Below, piece by piece: positions 7,386 through 15,694 of a stretch of DNA of 64,000 bases. The notes below the pieces were generated by a model, which was given only the letters and a program-made list of their open reading frames with translations, made no database searches and was not told the origin of the DNA. A program made the position numbers and the translations under genes. Every line of letters begins with the position of its first letter. The first letter of the stretch is position 1. This stretch comes from Enterobacter chuandaensis. Its GTDB lineage: Bacteria > Pseudomonadota > Gammaproteobacteria > Enterobacterales > Enterobacteriaceae. Location: positions 1 to 64,000 of the forward strand of contig NZ_QZCS01000014.1 of assembly GCF_003594915.1 (NCBI RefSeq), given 5' to 3'.

Positions 7386-7804
7386 AGGGACCACGCATAG
7401 ATGACCGTATTAGTTTTCTGAGGGGTATTGAACGGGACTGGGAAGACTGGTCCGCAGGAAAAAACACAAAACCCCACTGGCTATTTTTGGTAGGGGGATT
7501 AACCGCTACAGGGATGTTGATTTTTAGCTTCTGGTCAGGCAATCAGAGGCTTACCGTGGCTTCCATTGCTGTTGGAATGGCTTTTCTTCTCGCCGCATTG
7601 CTACAGGCATGTGAAACACGGGAAGAAAAAATACAGCGGAAAATTCGGGCATATGAGCCGCTTGATATTGATGCCATGCGCACCCTGGCCGTTTCTGTTT
7701 TTCACAAGGATAAGCTGACACGGGAAGGACTCAGACAGTGGCTGGACGCGGAGTTCAGCGCCATTTCTGATGCTGCTCTTCGTGGGGGAAGCCGTAATGC
7801 GTGA
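7382..7804 (+). CDS. Membrane protein of a tandem paralogous pair (copy 1)
   Basis: 140 residues. A short N-terminal cytoplasmic part has the pattern I-E-R-D-W-E-D-W-S-A-G-K. Two transmembrane helices (about 37-55 and 59-77) and a cytoplasmic tail with RAYEPLDIDAM follow. The next gene has the same architecture (EWEAGRP, two helices, SDYEPLNLSAW), so the two arose by duplication. It overlaps both neighbours, consistent with one translationally coupled operon. The function is unknown. It lies between traB and traV of the secretion system. Confidence 0.7.
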   Translation: MKGPRIDDRISFLRGIERDWEDWSAGKNTKPHWLFLVGGLTATGMLIFSFWSGNQRLTVASIAVGMAFLLAALLQACETREEKIQRKIRAYEPLDIDAMRTLAVSVFHKDKLTREGLRQWLDAEFSAISDAALRGGSRNA

Positions 7805-8264
7805 TGAAGAGCGTAATAACTCATTGCTCAGGAAAATGCGGATGCATATTGCTGAATGGGAGGCTGGCCGGCCCACTCCGCAAGGAAATAAGTACATTTT
7901 CCTTTGGCTTGCAACCTTCATCGTTGTACTGGTAGCTACGGTTTCAGTGTTCCGCCCGTCATTGTTTGCACTGTGTTTCCTGATTGCCTGGTTTTTTCTG
8001 AGTCAGGAGATATTTAAGCGAATTATCACGCGTTACAACGAAAGCTGGGAGGAGGTATTCGACAGGTTACTTTCTGATTATGAACCCCTGAACCTTTCTG
8101 CCTGGGAACACCTGAAGCACCAGGCTGAAACAGAAGGGCTGACGGCCAGAATTGTCAGCAACTGGCATCGTGAGGAAGCCAGGTCCGTCTGGCCAGAAAA
8201 GAAACCTGACCTGAAGTTCCTCCATAAAGTCACTGACGGTAACGAGAAAATCGGAGAGGAATGA
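7797..8264 (+). CDS. Membrane protein of a tandem paralogous pair (copy 2)
   Basis: 155 residues. The start at 7797 is chosen because GGGGGAAG lies just upstream, and an ATG nine codons earlier lies within the preceding gene without a better ribosome site. The architecture is EWEAGRPTPQGN, two close membrane helices (about 37-54 and 57-73), then a soluble tail with SDYEPLNLSAWEHLK. It is paralogous to the preceding gene. The stop overlaps the start of a 48-residue gene as ATGA. The function is unknown. Confidence 0.7.
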   Translation: MRDEERNNSLLRKMRMHIAEWEAGRPTPQGNKYIFLWLATFIVVLVATVSVFRPSLFALCFLIAWFFLSQEIFKRIITRYNESWEEVFDRLLSDYEPLNLSAWEHLKHQAETEGLTARIVSNWHREEARSVWPEKKPDLKFLHKVTDGNEKIGEE

Positions 8265-8407
8265 AGCGTACCAGAGCCATTGCACTACTGGTAATAACAG
8301 CCGGAGCGACCGGTGTTTCTGTTTACAACCATACTGGAGGGCTCACTGTATTACTCACCCTGGTGACCATAGGCGCACTAGCTCATGTCATCAACGTCTT
8401 CCTGTAA
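8261..8407 (+). CDS. Very small membrane protein (48 aa)
   Basis: This 48-codon frame starts at an ATGA overlap with the previous stop, preceded by GGAGAGG. It encodes Met-Lys-Arg-Thr-Arg followed by two hydrophobic stretches (about 6-21 and 28-46). The tight coupling and the good ribosome site support expression. The function is unknown. Confidence 0.55.
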   Translation: MKRTRAIALLVITAGATGVSVYNHTGGLTVLLTLVTIGALAHVINVFL

Positions 8408-8427
8408 TTCATTTCACTGGAGTGTTT

Positions 8428-8823
8428 ATGTCTGCCAGCATGGCAAGCTACCCATTACTCAAAATCCTGCACAACTACCGCTATATCCTGATTCCAGCAC
8501 TGGTATTCACTACCGAACTGACAGTGTGGGCAGCGCTCAATCTTAAAGGCGTGGGTGATATGGGCTGGGTCTCCTGGCGAGTGTGCCTGCTCTTTAGCGT
8601 GTTCCTCGTATGCTTTAGCGACTCAGCCTTTAACAAACTCGATGGTGGGTTTCTTATGTATGGTTCAGTCGTTCCGTGGGGCGGAATGCTGATAGGGACC
8701 ATTGCTTATGGCTTTATCCAGATGAACCTGAACTTTCTGACGCTGGATTTATTTTATGCCGGCGTGTTTTGCAGCCTTGCTGTGCAGTTGGTTTTCACTT
8801 TGATTCAGTGCAACTGCAAATAA
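8428..8823 (+). CDS. Polytopic inner-membrane protein, unknown
   Basis: 131 residues from the ATG at 8428. ACTGGAG lies just upstream, and a GTG two codons earlier is less well placed. Four hydrophobic helices are visible (about 17-37, 43-63, 73-93, 100-125) with short loops. No family is recognised. It closes the small-gene cluster between traB and traV and may take the place of F TraP or the Trb membrane proteins. This is inference from position. Confidence 0.65.
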   Translation: MSASMASYPLLKILHNYRYILIPALVFTTELTVWAALNLKGVGDMGWVSWRVCLLFSVFLVCFSDSAFNKLDGGFLMYGSVVPWGGMLIGTIAYGFIQMNLNFLTLDLFYAGVFCSLAVQLVFTLIQCNCK

Positions 8824-8881
8824 TCGAAATTAAGTATTACCCCTCCCTGAATACCGCTTAAATTAAAACCGGAGTTACCCC

Positions 8882-9436
8882 ATGAAAAAACTACTGGGTG
8901 CTGCACTGCTGTGCAGCGCACTGACCGGCTGCGCCGGTCTCAATTCTGATTTCGACTGCAACAAGACCGCAACCGACCAGTGCCTGACTACCGGTGAGGC
9001 CAACAAGCTGGCCGCTCAGGGTAAAAGTCTGGATGACCTGACGGCAGAGAAAACCGCAAAAAAGCCTGCGGGTGAAACCCTGCCGGCACTGCGCAATTCA
9101 GCACCGGTCGTGAATCCCTTCCGTCCTGTTTCCGTCGCAGCAACCGGAACCACCGCCGCTAAGCCTGTCGCACCGCGCCCCCTGACCACTGCGCCGGCGA
9201 AATCGTCAGGTTCGCTGGTCACGCCGCTGGACACGTCCAGTCATGCAGCCCCTGTGCCGGTTAACACGGCGGGCCGCGTTCCGGTTCAGCGTATTCCAGA
9301 CGCCACGCAGCGCCTGTGGATTGCACCCTGGGTGGACACGGACGACAACTTTCATCAGCCGGCTGTGGTCGAGTTCGTGAAAAACAAATCCCACTGGGAT
9401 GAAAGCTACCGCGTCATCGGGGAGGGAGGGGAATGA
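8882..9436 (+). CDS. traV: Outer-membrane lipoprotein TraV
   Basis: 184 residues (171 in F). A lipoprotein signal (1-16) ends in the lipobox Leu-Thr-Gly-Cys, giving lipidated Cys17. The mature part has the two further Cys of TraV (near residues 26 and 34), a Pro/Ala/Thr-rich middle and the C-terminal block RLWIAPWVDTDDNFHQP that is typical of the family. TraV is the VirB7-like anchor that fixes TraK and TraB to the outer membrane. The 3' end overlaps the next gene by four bases. Confidence 0.93.
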   Translation: MKKLLGAALLCSALTGCAGLNSDFDCNKTATDQCLTTGEANKLAAQGKSLDDLTAEKTAKKPAGETLPALRNSAPVVNPFRPVSVAATGTTAAKPVAPRPLTTAPAKSSGSLVTPLDTSSHAAPVPVNTAGRVPVQRIPDATQRLWIAPWVDTDDNFHQPAVVEFVKNKSHWDESYRVIGEGGE

Positions 9437-9687
9437 ACAGCCACTACATTTCCGGCAGGAACGGCGTCGAATATCTGGCGAAATCGTTAGCCCATTCACG
9501 GAAAGGAACGACGCAAATCACCGCCACACAGTCAGTCGATACCGATGATGAAACGCTGGCCGTTTTGAGCGTGAGCCGTGACTGGCAGATTAAAACTGCC
9601 GGTGATGCACCGTACACCGGCCAGATGAACGAAGAGAAGCTGCGTCGCCTGGAGTTGATCCGGGCCGCTGCGGAGGGCCGAAAATGA
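9433..9687 (+). CDS. Small soluble protein between traV and traC
   Basis: 84 residues, overlapping traV and traC by four bases each. In F this place holds traR, a DksA-like zinc protein. This product has no cysteines and no DksA motif, so it is not TraR. It has a beta-rich middle (residues about 25-55) and a helical charged C-terminus. No signal peptide or membrane segment is seen. The function is unknown. Confidence 0.65.
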   Translation: MNSHYISGRNGVEYLAKSLAHSRKGTTQITATQSVDTDDETLAVLSVSRDWQIKTAGDAPYTGQMNEEKLRRLELIRAAAEGRK

Positions 9688-12293
9688 GTTTTGTCGACAG
9701 CCTGATGGATATGCTGAAAAACGGGAAAGAGGAAGACGGTGCAGCAACGGCCCGCAACAACCTTTCCCAGACCTGGGACTATCCGTCTCTGGTCGCTGCG
9801 CTGCCGTACCGGTATTACGACGACAGGAATGAAATTTTCGTCAATGCCGGCTCTGCGGGCTTCATTATGGAGGCCGCCCCGCTTCCTGGCGCGAACGAGC
9901 AGGTGATGGCCGCGCTCGATGACATGCTACGTAAGAAGCTTCCCCGCCAGACCCCTGTGACCGTCATTATGCTTGCCAGCAAGTGTGTCGGGGAACGCAT
10001 CGATCGCGGCGTGAGTAACGACATGTGGAAAGGGGGGATGGCCGATCATCTCAATAAAATCACCCGCGCGTTCTGGCAGCGTTCCGCGCTGCACGGCCTG
10101 GCCAACGAACGGGAATACCCGCTCTACCTGCGTAACTACCGTATCTTTATTGTCTACGGTCAGCCCATTAAGCGCGCTTCCCAGGTGCAGCGGGTGATGG
10201 ATGACCTGATTCAGATACGTAACACCATCCGCGTCTCACTGGGAGCCGCGCGCATCGACAGCATGAACACCGATGTGCACGCATTCCTGTCTGCGGTACG
10301 CGAGCAGATGAACTACCGTCAGGAACAGGTGCTGACGTCCTCCGGGGACTACAACGAGGATGAGAAGCTCAACCGCCAGGTGGTTGATCCCGGGATTGAC
10401 CTGAAGGTGCATCCATCGCATATCCGGATGGAGCTGCCTGAAACCATTGACGCGCGCGGGACACGCCTGCCGGCATCGGCATGTCGCATCATCAACATGC
10501 AGCTTGCTAAAAATCCGCGTCGATTCGCGCTCTGGCAGGGGGCTGACAATCTGCAGAACCTGCGTTTTCCCGACCTCGGGATACCCTGTCCCTTTATGCT
10601 GACCTGGACGACGGCGCTGGAAGAACAGACCAAAAGTCAGAGCGAGGCTTTCCGTAAAGACCAGGACCTGTCTAAAAAGGCCAACTCAGCCTACGCTGCA
10701 CTGTTCCCCAACACCAAAAAGGCTGCAGAGGAATGGCGGCGTACCCGAGAGCAGCTTCACAGTAATGAAATCGCGCTCTGCAATACCTACTTCAACCTGA
10801 CCCTGTTCGCCCCGGATAACAATACCGAGGCACAGAAGTGTGAACTGGCCGCCGTCAACGTGTTCCGTAAGAACGAGCTGGAAATGGTGACGATACAGTA
10901 CCAGCAGATGCGCAACTGGCTGGCCAGTTTCCCGTTCGTCATGCAGGAAGGGATGTGGGAAGACCTGAAGATGACGGGGGCAACGCTACGCTCCAAGTCA
11001 TGGAACGCAGTGAGCCTGATGCCGGTCGTCGCCGAACGCCAGCTGTCCAACGTGGGTATGCCATTGCCGACCTACCGGAACCAGGTTGCATTCTACGACA
11101 TGTTTGGTGAAGAGAACGGCAGTACCAACTTTAACATCGCCGTCACTGGCACGTCCGGGGCCGGTAAATCATTCCTGACGCAGGGCATTCTTCGTGACGT
11201 ACTGAATGCCGGGGGATACGCCTGGGTTATCGACATGGGGGACAGCTACAAGAACTACTGTCACCAGGCCGGCGGGGTTTATCTCGATGGCTCTAAACTG
11301 CGCTTTAACCCGTTCGCCAACGTTAAGGACATTAATCATTCTGCGGAAGGGATTGTGCGCCTGCTGACGGTACTCGCCAGTCCGACGCAGCCGCTGGATG
11401 GCGTCTGTGAAGCGATCCTGCAAAAAGCGGTAATGGATGCGTGGGAGAAGAAGGCAAACAAAGCCCGTATCGACGACGTTCATAATTACCTGACAAATGA
11501 GGATGTGAACCAGGCGTTCGCAGACAAGCCGACCATCATCGCGCGCCTTGCTGAGCTGGCCATGTTGCTCGATACCTACTGCACCTGGGGGCCTGACGGA
11601 GAATACTTCAACGCCGACGCACCGACGCTCGATGGTGAAACCCGCTTCGCGGTGCTGGAGCTGCTGAGCCTGGAAGACAAGCCGAAGCTGCTCTCGTCCA
11701 TCCTGTTCTCGCTCATTCTGGCGATACAGGAAAAGATGTACCACAGCCCGCGCGACCTCAAAAAAGTCTGCATCATCGACGAGGCCTGGCGTTTGCTGGG
11801 TGGCTCCAACCCACACGCGGCAAGGTTTATCGAAACCGGCTACCGCACCGTGCGTCGTCACCGTGGGGCGTTTATCACCATCACCCAGGGCATCAAGGAC
11901 TTCAGCGCCAGTAAGGAAGCAGAAGCCGCCTGGAACAACAGCTCCACCAAAATCACCCTCTTGCAGGATGCGAAGGCGTTTAAACAGTACCTTGCCGATA
12001 ACCCGGATCAGTTCTCGGACATGGAAAAAGAAGTTATCCGTGGCTTCCAGCCAGCCCTGCAGACCGGCTACAGCTCCCTGCTGATAAACGCCGGTGAATA
12101 CAGCTCCTTCCATCGCCTGTTCGTCGACCCCGTGACGCGTGCCATGTTCAGCTCGCGTGGCGAGGACTTCGCTTTCATGCAGAAAGCCCAGAAAGAAGCG
12201 GGAGCGACAGCGGAAGAGGCGGCATATCTGCTGGCGGAGAAAAAATACGGTAGTGAACTTCGCGAACTTGAAGAGTGGGTGAAAGCAGCATGA
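9684..12293 (+). CDS. traC: Pilus assembly ATPase TraC (VirB4-like)
   Basis: 869 residues (875 in F). The N-terminal TraC domain is followed by a VirB4 ATPase core with Walker A GTSGAGKS (about 489-496) and Walker B VCIIDEAW (about 695-702). The GYRTVRRHRGAFITITQG block after it is characteristic. TraC is the cytoplasmic ATPase at the membrane base of the channel that drives pilus assembly. It overlaps the preceding gene and trbI by four bases each. Confidence 0.97.
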   Translation: MSFVDSLMDMLKNGKEEDGAATARNNLSQTWDYPSLVAALPYRYYDDRNEIFVNAGSAGFIMEAAPLPGANEQVMAALDDMLRKKLPRQTPVTVIMLASKCVGERIDRGVSNDMWKGGMADHLNKITRAFWQRSALHGLANEREYPLYLRNYRIFIVYGQPIKRASQVQRVMDDLIQIRNTIRVSLGAARIDSMNTDVHAFLSAVREQMNYRQEQVLTSSGDYNEDEKLNRQVVDPGIDLKVHPSHIRMELPETIDARGTRLPASACRIINMQLAKNPRRFALWQGADNLQNLRFPDLGIPCPFMLTWTTALEEQTKSQSEAFRKDQDLSKKANSAYAALFPNTKKAAEEWRRTREQLHSNEIALCNTYFNLTLFAPDNNTEAQKCELAAVNVFRKNELEMVTIQYQQMRNWLASFPFVMQEGMWEDLKMTGATLRSKSWNAVSLMPVVAERQLSNVGMPLPTYRNQVAFYDMFGEENGSTNFNIAVTGTSGAGKSFLTQGILRDVLNAGGYAWVIDMGDSYKNYCHQAGGVYLDGSKLRFNPFANVKDINHSAEGIVRLLTVLASPTQPLDGVCEAILQKAVMDAWEKKANKARIDDVHNYLTNEDVNQAFADKPTIIARLAELAMLLDTYCTWGPDGEYFNADAPTLDGETRFAVLELLSLEDKPKLLSSILFSLILAIQEKMYHSPRDLKKVCIIDEAWRLLGGSNPHAARFIETGYRTVRRHRGAFITITQGIKDFSASKEAEAAWNNSSTKITLLQDAKAFKQYLADNPDQFSDMEKEVIRGFQPALQTGYSSLLINAGEYSSFHRLFVDPVTRAMFSSRGEDFAFMQKAQKEAGATAEEAAYLLAEKKYGSELRELEEWVKAA

Positions 12294-12703
12294 GTGAACA
12301 ACAGGACAAGCCGTATAACTGCGACACCGTCCGCGACGGTGTAACGATAGCCAGCAAGACATCCCGCTGGGTTAAAGCCAGCATGCTGGGGCTGGCGGGA
12401 CTTCTGGTTATGACAGGCGTGGCATATGTGACGGCGAAAGCCGTCACCCCGGAGGTGGTGGTCTTCGACATGAAGGGGACTGTGGACCTCTTCATGCAGC
12501 AGTCCGCTCAGTTACAGCTCGATGAAAACAGGGCTAAAGCAATGACCCAGCAGTTCAACGCGGCACTGACCGGCAGCCTGGATGCATGGCAGTCCTCACA
12601 CAACGCCATCGTTCTGGTGAAGCCGGCGGTGATGAGCCCGCAGCGCGATATCACGAATGAAATTCGTGCTGATATTGCCCGACGCATCCAGGGGGGCCAG
12701 TGA
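12290..12703 (+). CDS. trbI: Inner-membrane protein TrbI
   Basis: 137 residues (128 in F). It has a cytoplasmic N-terminus, one transmembrane helix (about 28-50), then a periplasmic part with VVVFDMKGTVDLFMQQ (about 56-72) and a helical tail. F-type TrbI affects pilus outgrowth and retraction. It is unrelated to the TraB/TrbI VirB10 family despite the name. The ATG at 12290 overlaps the traC stop. A start five codons earlier is rejected for lack of a ribosome site. Confidence 0.9.
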   Translation: MSEQQDKPYNCDTVRDGVTIASKTSRWVKASMLGLAGLLVMTGVAYVTAKAVTPEVVVFDMKGTVDLFMQQSAQLQLDENRAKAMTQQFNAALTGSLDAWQSSHNAIVLVKPAVMSPQRDITNEIRADIARRIQGGQ

Positions 12704-13335
12704 AAAAACGACTGCAGCTGACGGCCATGATGCTGCTGATGCTTTCCGCCGGCAGCGGGGCGAAAGATCTCGGTACCTGGGGCAACGTCTTCGAGCCTGC
12801 AGAGCAGGACATGCTGGCGTTTATCCAGAATCGCCTGAAGGGAGTGGAGCAGACGGGCGAGCTGGACCGCCTTCGCAAAGAGGCAACGGAAAGAGTGAAG
12901 GAGCATGCGGTACGTCCGACGCCGGTGGAAGGGCTCACGAAAGCGAAGGAATACCGCAGCTTTGCCTGGGACCCGACATTTACCGTGAAGGAAACGATCA
13001 CTGACATGCAGGGCAAAGTGATCGCCCGCAAGGGCGATACGGTCAATCCTCTGGATAAGGTGCCCTTCAGCCAGGTGCTCTTTTTTATCGACGGCGATGA
13101 TAAGGAGCAGGTGAACTGGGCACGACAGCAGCTCGCCGGTCAGACCAGCGTGAAGGTCATCCTGGTGAACGGCAACATCAAAGAAACCAGTGATGCGCTG
13201 AATGAACGTATCTACTTCGACCAGTCTGGCGTACTGACCCGTAAATTCGGTTTTGAACACATCCCCGCGCGGATATCGCGCGACGGCCGCGTGATGAAAG
13301 TGGAAGAAATTCCGGTATCAGGAGCGAAAAAATGA
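12700..13335 (+). CDS. traW: Periplasmic transfer protein TraW
   Basis: 211 residues (210 in F). A signal peptide (1 to about 20) is followed by the family start KDLGTWGNVFEPAEQDML. The middle has RSFAWDPTF (about 87-95) and NPLDKVPFSQVLFFIDGDD (about 112-130), and a segment like the N-terminal half of TrbC. TraW works with TraU and TrbC in pilus assembly and DNA transfer. It overlaps trbI and the next gene by four bases. In F it is followed directly by traU, but here about 2.4 kb of extra genes intervene. Confidence 0.94.
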   Translation: MKKRLQLTAMMLLMLSAGSGAKDLGTWGNVFEPAEQDMLAFIQNRLKGVEQTGELDRLRKEATERVKEHAVRPTPVEGLTKAKEYRSFAWDPTFTVKETITDMQGKVIARKGDTVNPLDKVPFSQVLFFIDGDDKEQVNWARQQLAGQTSVKVILVNGNIKETSDALNERIYFDQSGVLTRKFGFEHIPARISRDGRVMKVEEIPVSGAKK

Positions 13336-13724
13336 GTGCAACAACGTTAGGTGACCTGTTTCCCGAAATGCGTCAGGCGGTCACATCCCAACGACGTTAC
13401 GGCAGAAAAACGCGTAAACCCGCTGAGATAACTCCTCGCATGGGAACAGCAGAACGGCTGAAGACGCTGTACCCCGAAATTGACTCCTGGCATCCGGTAC
13501 TGGTGACCAAAGCCTGGCTCCACTGGTGTGTGCAGAACCAGCAGGACAGCCGGGAGCCGTCAAAACGTGATGAACGGTTTCCGGACTACATCATTCACCT
13601 CTTACTGGAGAACATGCGGGCCGAGGACAGCGCGAAACGTAAAAAGGGTCAGACGATGTCACTTTCCGAGCGCCTCGACAGGTTGTTTGCGGGCGAAGAG
13701 CAGGAGAGCGCCGAATGTCACTGA
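13332..13724 (+). CDS. Unknown protein, tandem paralogue 1 (between traW and traU)
   Basis: 130 residues, soluble and basic at the N-terminus. The middle block (about 46-95: LYPEI.SW.P, then a Trp-rich helix WLHWCVQNQ, then RDERFPDYIIHLL) is repeated in the next gene, so the two are tandem duplicates. A charged tail follows. It is translationally coupled to traW (four-base overlap) and to its paralogue (ten-base overlap). The function is unknown. Position suggests a plasmid-specific transfer accessory. Confidence 0.65.
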   Translation: MSATTLGDLFPEMRQAVTSQRRYGRKTRKPAEITPRMGTAERLKTLYPEIDSWHPVLVTKAWLHWCVQNQQDSREPSKRDERFPDYIIHLLLENMRAEDSAKRKKGQTMSLSERLDRLFAGEEQESAECH

Positions 13725-13993
13725 TACACAATAGCGCTGTGCCGTCTGTGTCTCAGCATATGACAGGTCACAACGCTGATAACAAAGGCTGTGACGAAAC
13801 CGTGAATCAACTCTGTCATCTGTACCCAGAAATCGCTTCATGGCAACCGGCGCTGATCGCCGGTGCCTGGCAGCAGTGGTGCGCTGAGAACCAGCTTCAG
13901 CCGATAGCGCCGGAAGTACGTGATGAGGCGTTTCCCCTGTACCTCGTCAGGCTTATCCGTAACAGAATGGAGGAGATGAACGCATGGCGTTAA
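13715..13993 (+). CDS. Unknown protein, tandem paralogue 2
   Basis: 92 residues. It shares with the preceding product the pattern LYPEI.SW.P.L, a helix WQQWCAENQ and RDEAFPLYLVRL (about 36-84), but lacks its basic N-terminus and charged tail. It overlaps both neighbours by about ten bases. I find no known motif. The conserved Trp/Cys helix suggests a small helical interaction module. Confidence 0.62.
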   Translation: MSLIHNSAVPSVSQHMTGHNADNKGCDETVNQLCHLYPEIASWQPALIAGAWQQWCAENQLQPIAPEVRDEAFPLYLVRLIRNRMEEMNAWR

Positions 13994-14997
13994 TCAGCTG
14001 CTTCACCAGCCCTCAGGGGCTGCAGGGGATGCTCACCTGTTTGCGTGATACTGAGGGCATGACCGGTATTCTAGTCGTCGTTGCGCTACTCGCTGGCTGG
14101 ATTGTTGTTCAGCATCTTGCAGATGCACGCCGTGAACGCCGTGCGTGGGAGAGCAGACCGGGGATACCTGTCCCTCTGGCGCAATTTGGCAGTGCCCGAC
14201 ATGCCGAAGCGGTTCATGCATTTGCTAACCGGGAATACTACCAGTTGCTACTGGCTGAACTGGAAAAGGCATTGACTGAAGAGGGCTATGTACTGACGCG
14301 TGATGAATCACTGCGCGTGACGATGCCAGAGGTCGATCGGCAAAAAATCAGCCGCCGGATTTTCCGGGCGCGCCAGTGTTATACATCACCGAGAGTAACT
14401 GAGCAGACGATGCAGGACAGCGAAGATGCGGCAGTGAACGATGGGTACGCCGGCACGTGGCTCAGCGTACTTATCCGGGGCAGTGAGCGGGAAGGGTGGT
14501 ACATCAGCCGACTGATGACAGACTGGCAAAAACAGATGTGGCCCGTCAGGCAGGTGATCATCAATGTGACGTCTGATACGTCGACAATTACACGTGATCT
14601 GGTTCGGGGATTGAAAGAGGCCGTGCAAATGGTGAGTCGCACACCGTTCCCTGAAAACGATAATGTTATCAGTCTTTGCACTGTGCCCGTAGCATCCCCG
14701 GATCTACAGGTAACGCTGCAGCGTCAGTTGTGCAGTACGCCTCCAGGGTTCTTTCCTGGATTTGCCGGGCGGAACGTACCAGAGGAGCTGGCGAAGTTGA
14801 TTGCTGTACCACAGGACGAAGAAAAGCGGGTTGTTGCTGTCTTCGCGCAGATAACCTCCCCACATTCAACAGAGATGTTAGTCCGGTATCTGAATGCTGC
14901 CGCTGACCGTATTTCCGCCGGGGAGGAGCATACTGCTGAGTACGATGATGACAATGGTTATGCCTTAATTGTCACTCGTACTATCAAAGCTCACTGA
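13984..14997 (+). CDS. Large unknown protein with one N-terminal membrane helix
   Basis: 337 residues. A hydrophobic helix (about 26-45) is followed by a long soluble region (about 46-337) with mixed helices and strands. No motif that I recognise (no Walker, no protease signature) is present. It overlaps the preceding paralogue and ends about 100 bases before the next gene. Its place inside the tra operon suggests an envelope-associated accessory of transfer or a cargo that uses the operon promoter. Bases 14998-15100 hold no gene. Confidence 0.6.
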   Translation: MALISCFTSPQGLQGMLTCLRDTEGMTGILVVVALLAGWIVVQHLADARRERRAWESRPGIPVPLAQFGSARHAEAVHAFANREYYQLLLAELEKALTEEGYVLTRDESLRVTMPEVDRQKISRRIFRARQCYTSPRVTEQTMQDSEDAAVNDGYAGTWLSVLIRGSEREGWYISRLMTDWQKQMWPVRQVIINVTSDTSTITRDLVRGLKEAVQMVSRTPFPENDNVISLCTVPVASPDLQVTLQRQLCSTPPGFFPGFAGRNVPEELAKLIAVPQDEEKRVVAVFAQITSPHSTEMLVRYLNAAADRISAGEEHTAEYDDDNGYALIVTRTIKAH

Positions 14998-15100
14998 CTC
15001 AACCGCGCGGCCTTTCAGGATGTTCGGTGCTCACTGCGTTGCGCTCCGCCTCAGCCTGAATGCCCCCCCGGTTTCCGATTAACCCCGACCAGGTAACGCC

Positions 15101-15316
15101 ATGAAAAAAGACCCTGTTACTGAAAAGGGCCGGAATGTCACCTCAGTACGTCACGATGAGGGTTCGGCCCGACAGATGGATGAAATCCTCAACGATAATC
15201 CACTGTACAAACCCTCGCATGTTCTGCGCGGCGCCATTCTTGCCCTGTACGAAATGAGCCAGGAAGAACGTCTGGCCATCATCATGAAAGCGGCCGGTAA
15301 AGCCAATAACCACTGA
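15101..15316 (+). CDS. Small hypothetical protein (71 aa)
   Basis: 71 residues, soluble, with a charged N-terminus and a helical C-terminus (KPSHVLRGAILALYEMSQEERLAI, given here only as its key pattern). CCAGGTAACGCC precedes the ATG. No family is recognised. It lies in the traW-traU insert. Confidence 0.5.
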   Translation: MKKDPVTEKGRNVTSVRHDEGSARQMDEILNDNPLYKPSHVLRGAILALYEMSQEERLAIIMKAAGKANNH

Positions 15317-15370
15317 TCCTTTTTAAGCCCTTCCGCCGTCCGGTGGCTGCGGCACTCCCGGAGATACCCC

Positions 15371-15694
15371 ATGACTCACCCTGAACCTGTCAGGCCGGTG
15401 ACGGTTACCCGTGACCGCAACGGCTTCTGGACGCACCCTCATTATTTTGCACCCGCCAGTGATAAGGCCACACAGACTGAATTTGGCGACTGGATGCGCC
15501 AGCACAATCTGACCTGCGCCACCCGCTGGATGGAAAACGACGCGCCTCCCCAGGTGATCGCCGACTGGGAAAAAGGGAAACAAAACATCATTGACTGGCT
15601 CCTTTCCGCGCCAGAGGGCGATGGCTGTTTCATTGGCTCCATTCATGACACTGAGGACGGCCCGGTCTGTGTGTGGCTGCGGGAGGTGAAATGA
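15371..15694 (+). CDS. Hypothetical protein before traU (107 aa)
   Basis: 107 residues, soluble, with aromatic N-terminal pattern FWTHPHYFAP (about 18-27), a Trp-rich middle and a C-terminal WEKGKQNIIDWLL...DGCFIGSIHDTEDGPVCVW stretch. Similar small plasmid proteins of unknown role occur in enterobacteria. The stop overlaps the traU start as ATGA, so expression is coupled to traU. Confidence 0.6.
   Translation: MTHPEPVRPVTVTRDRNGFWTHPHYFAPASDKATQTEFGDWMRQHNLTCATRWMENDAPPQVIADWEKGKQNIIDWLLSAPEGDGCFIGSIHDTEDGPVCVWLREVK

Noticed and set aside
9433..9687. Calling the gene between traV and traC traR
   Set aside because: TraR is a zinc-binding DksA-like protein, and this product has no Cys and no matching motif.
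11169..12362. 397-codon open frame on the minus strand opposite traC
   Set aside because: It lies fully antisense to the conserved traC and the trbI start. The product is Arg/Phe-rich with no motif, as expected for a high-GC shadow frame.
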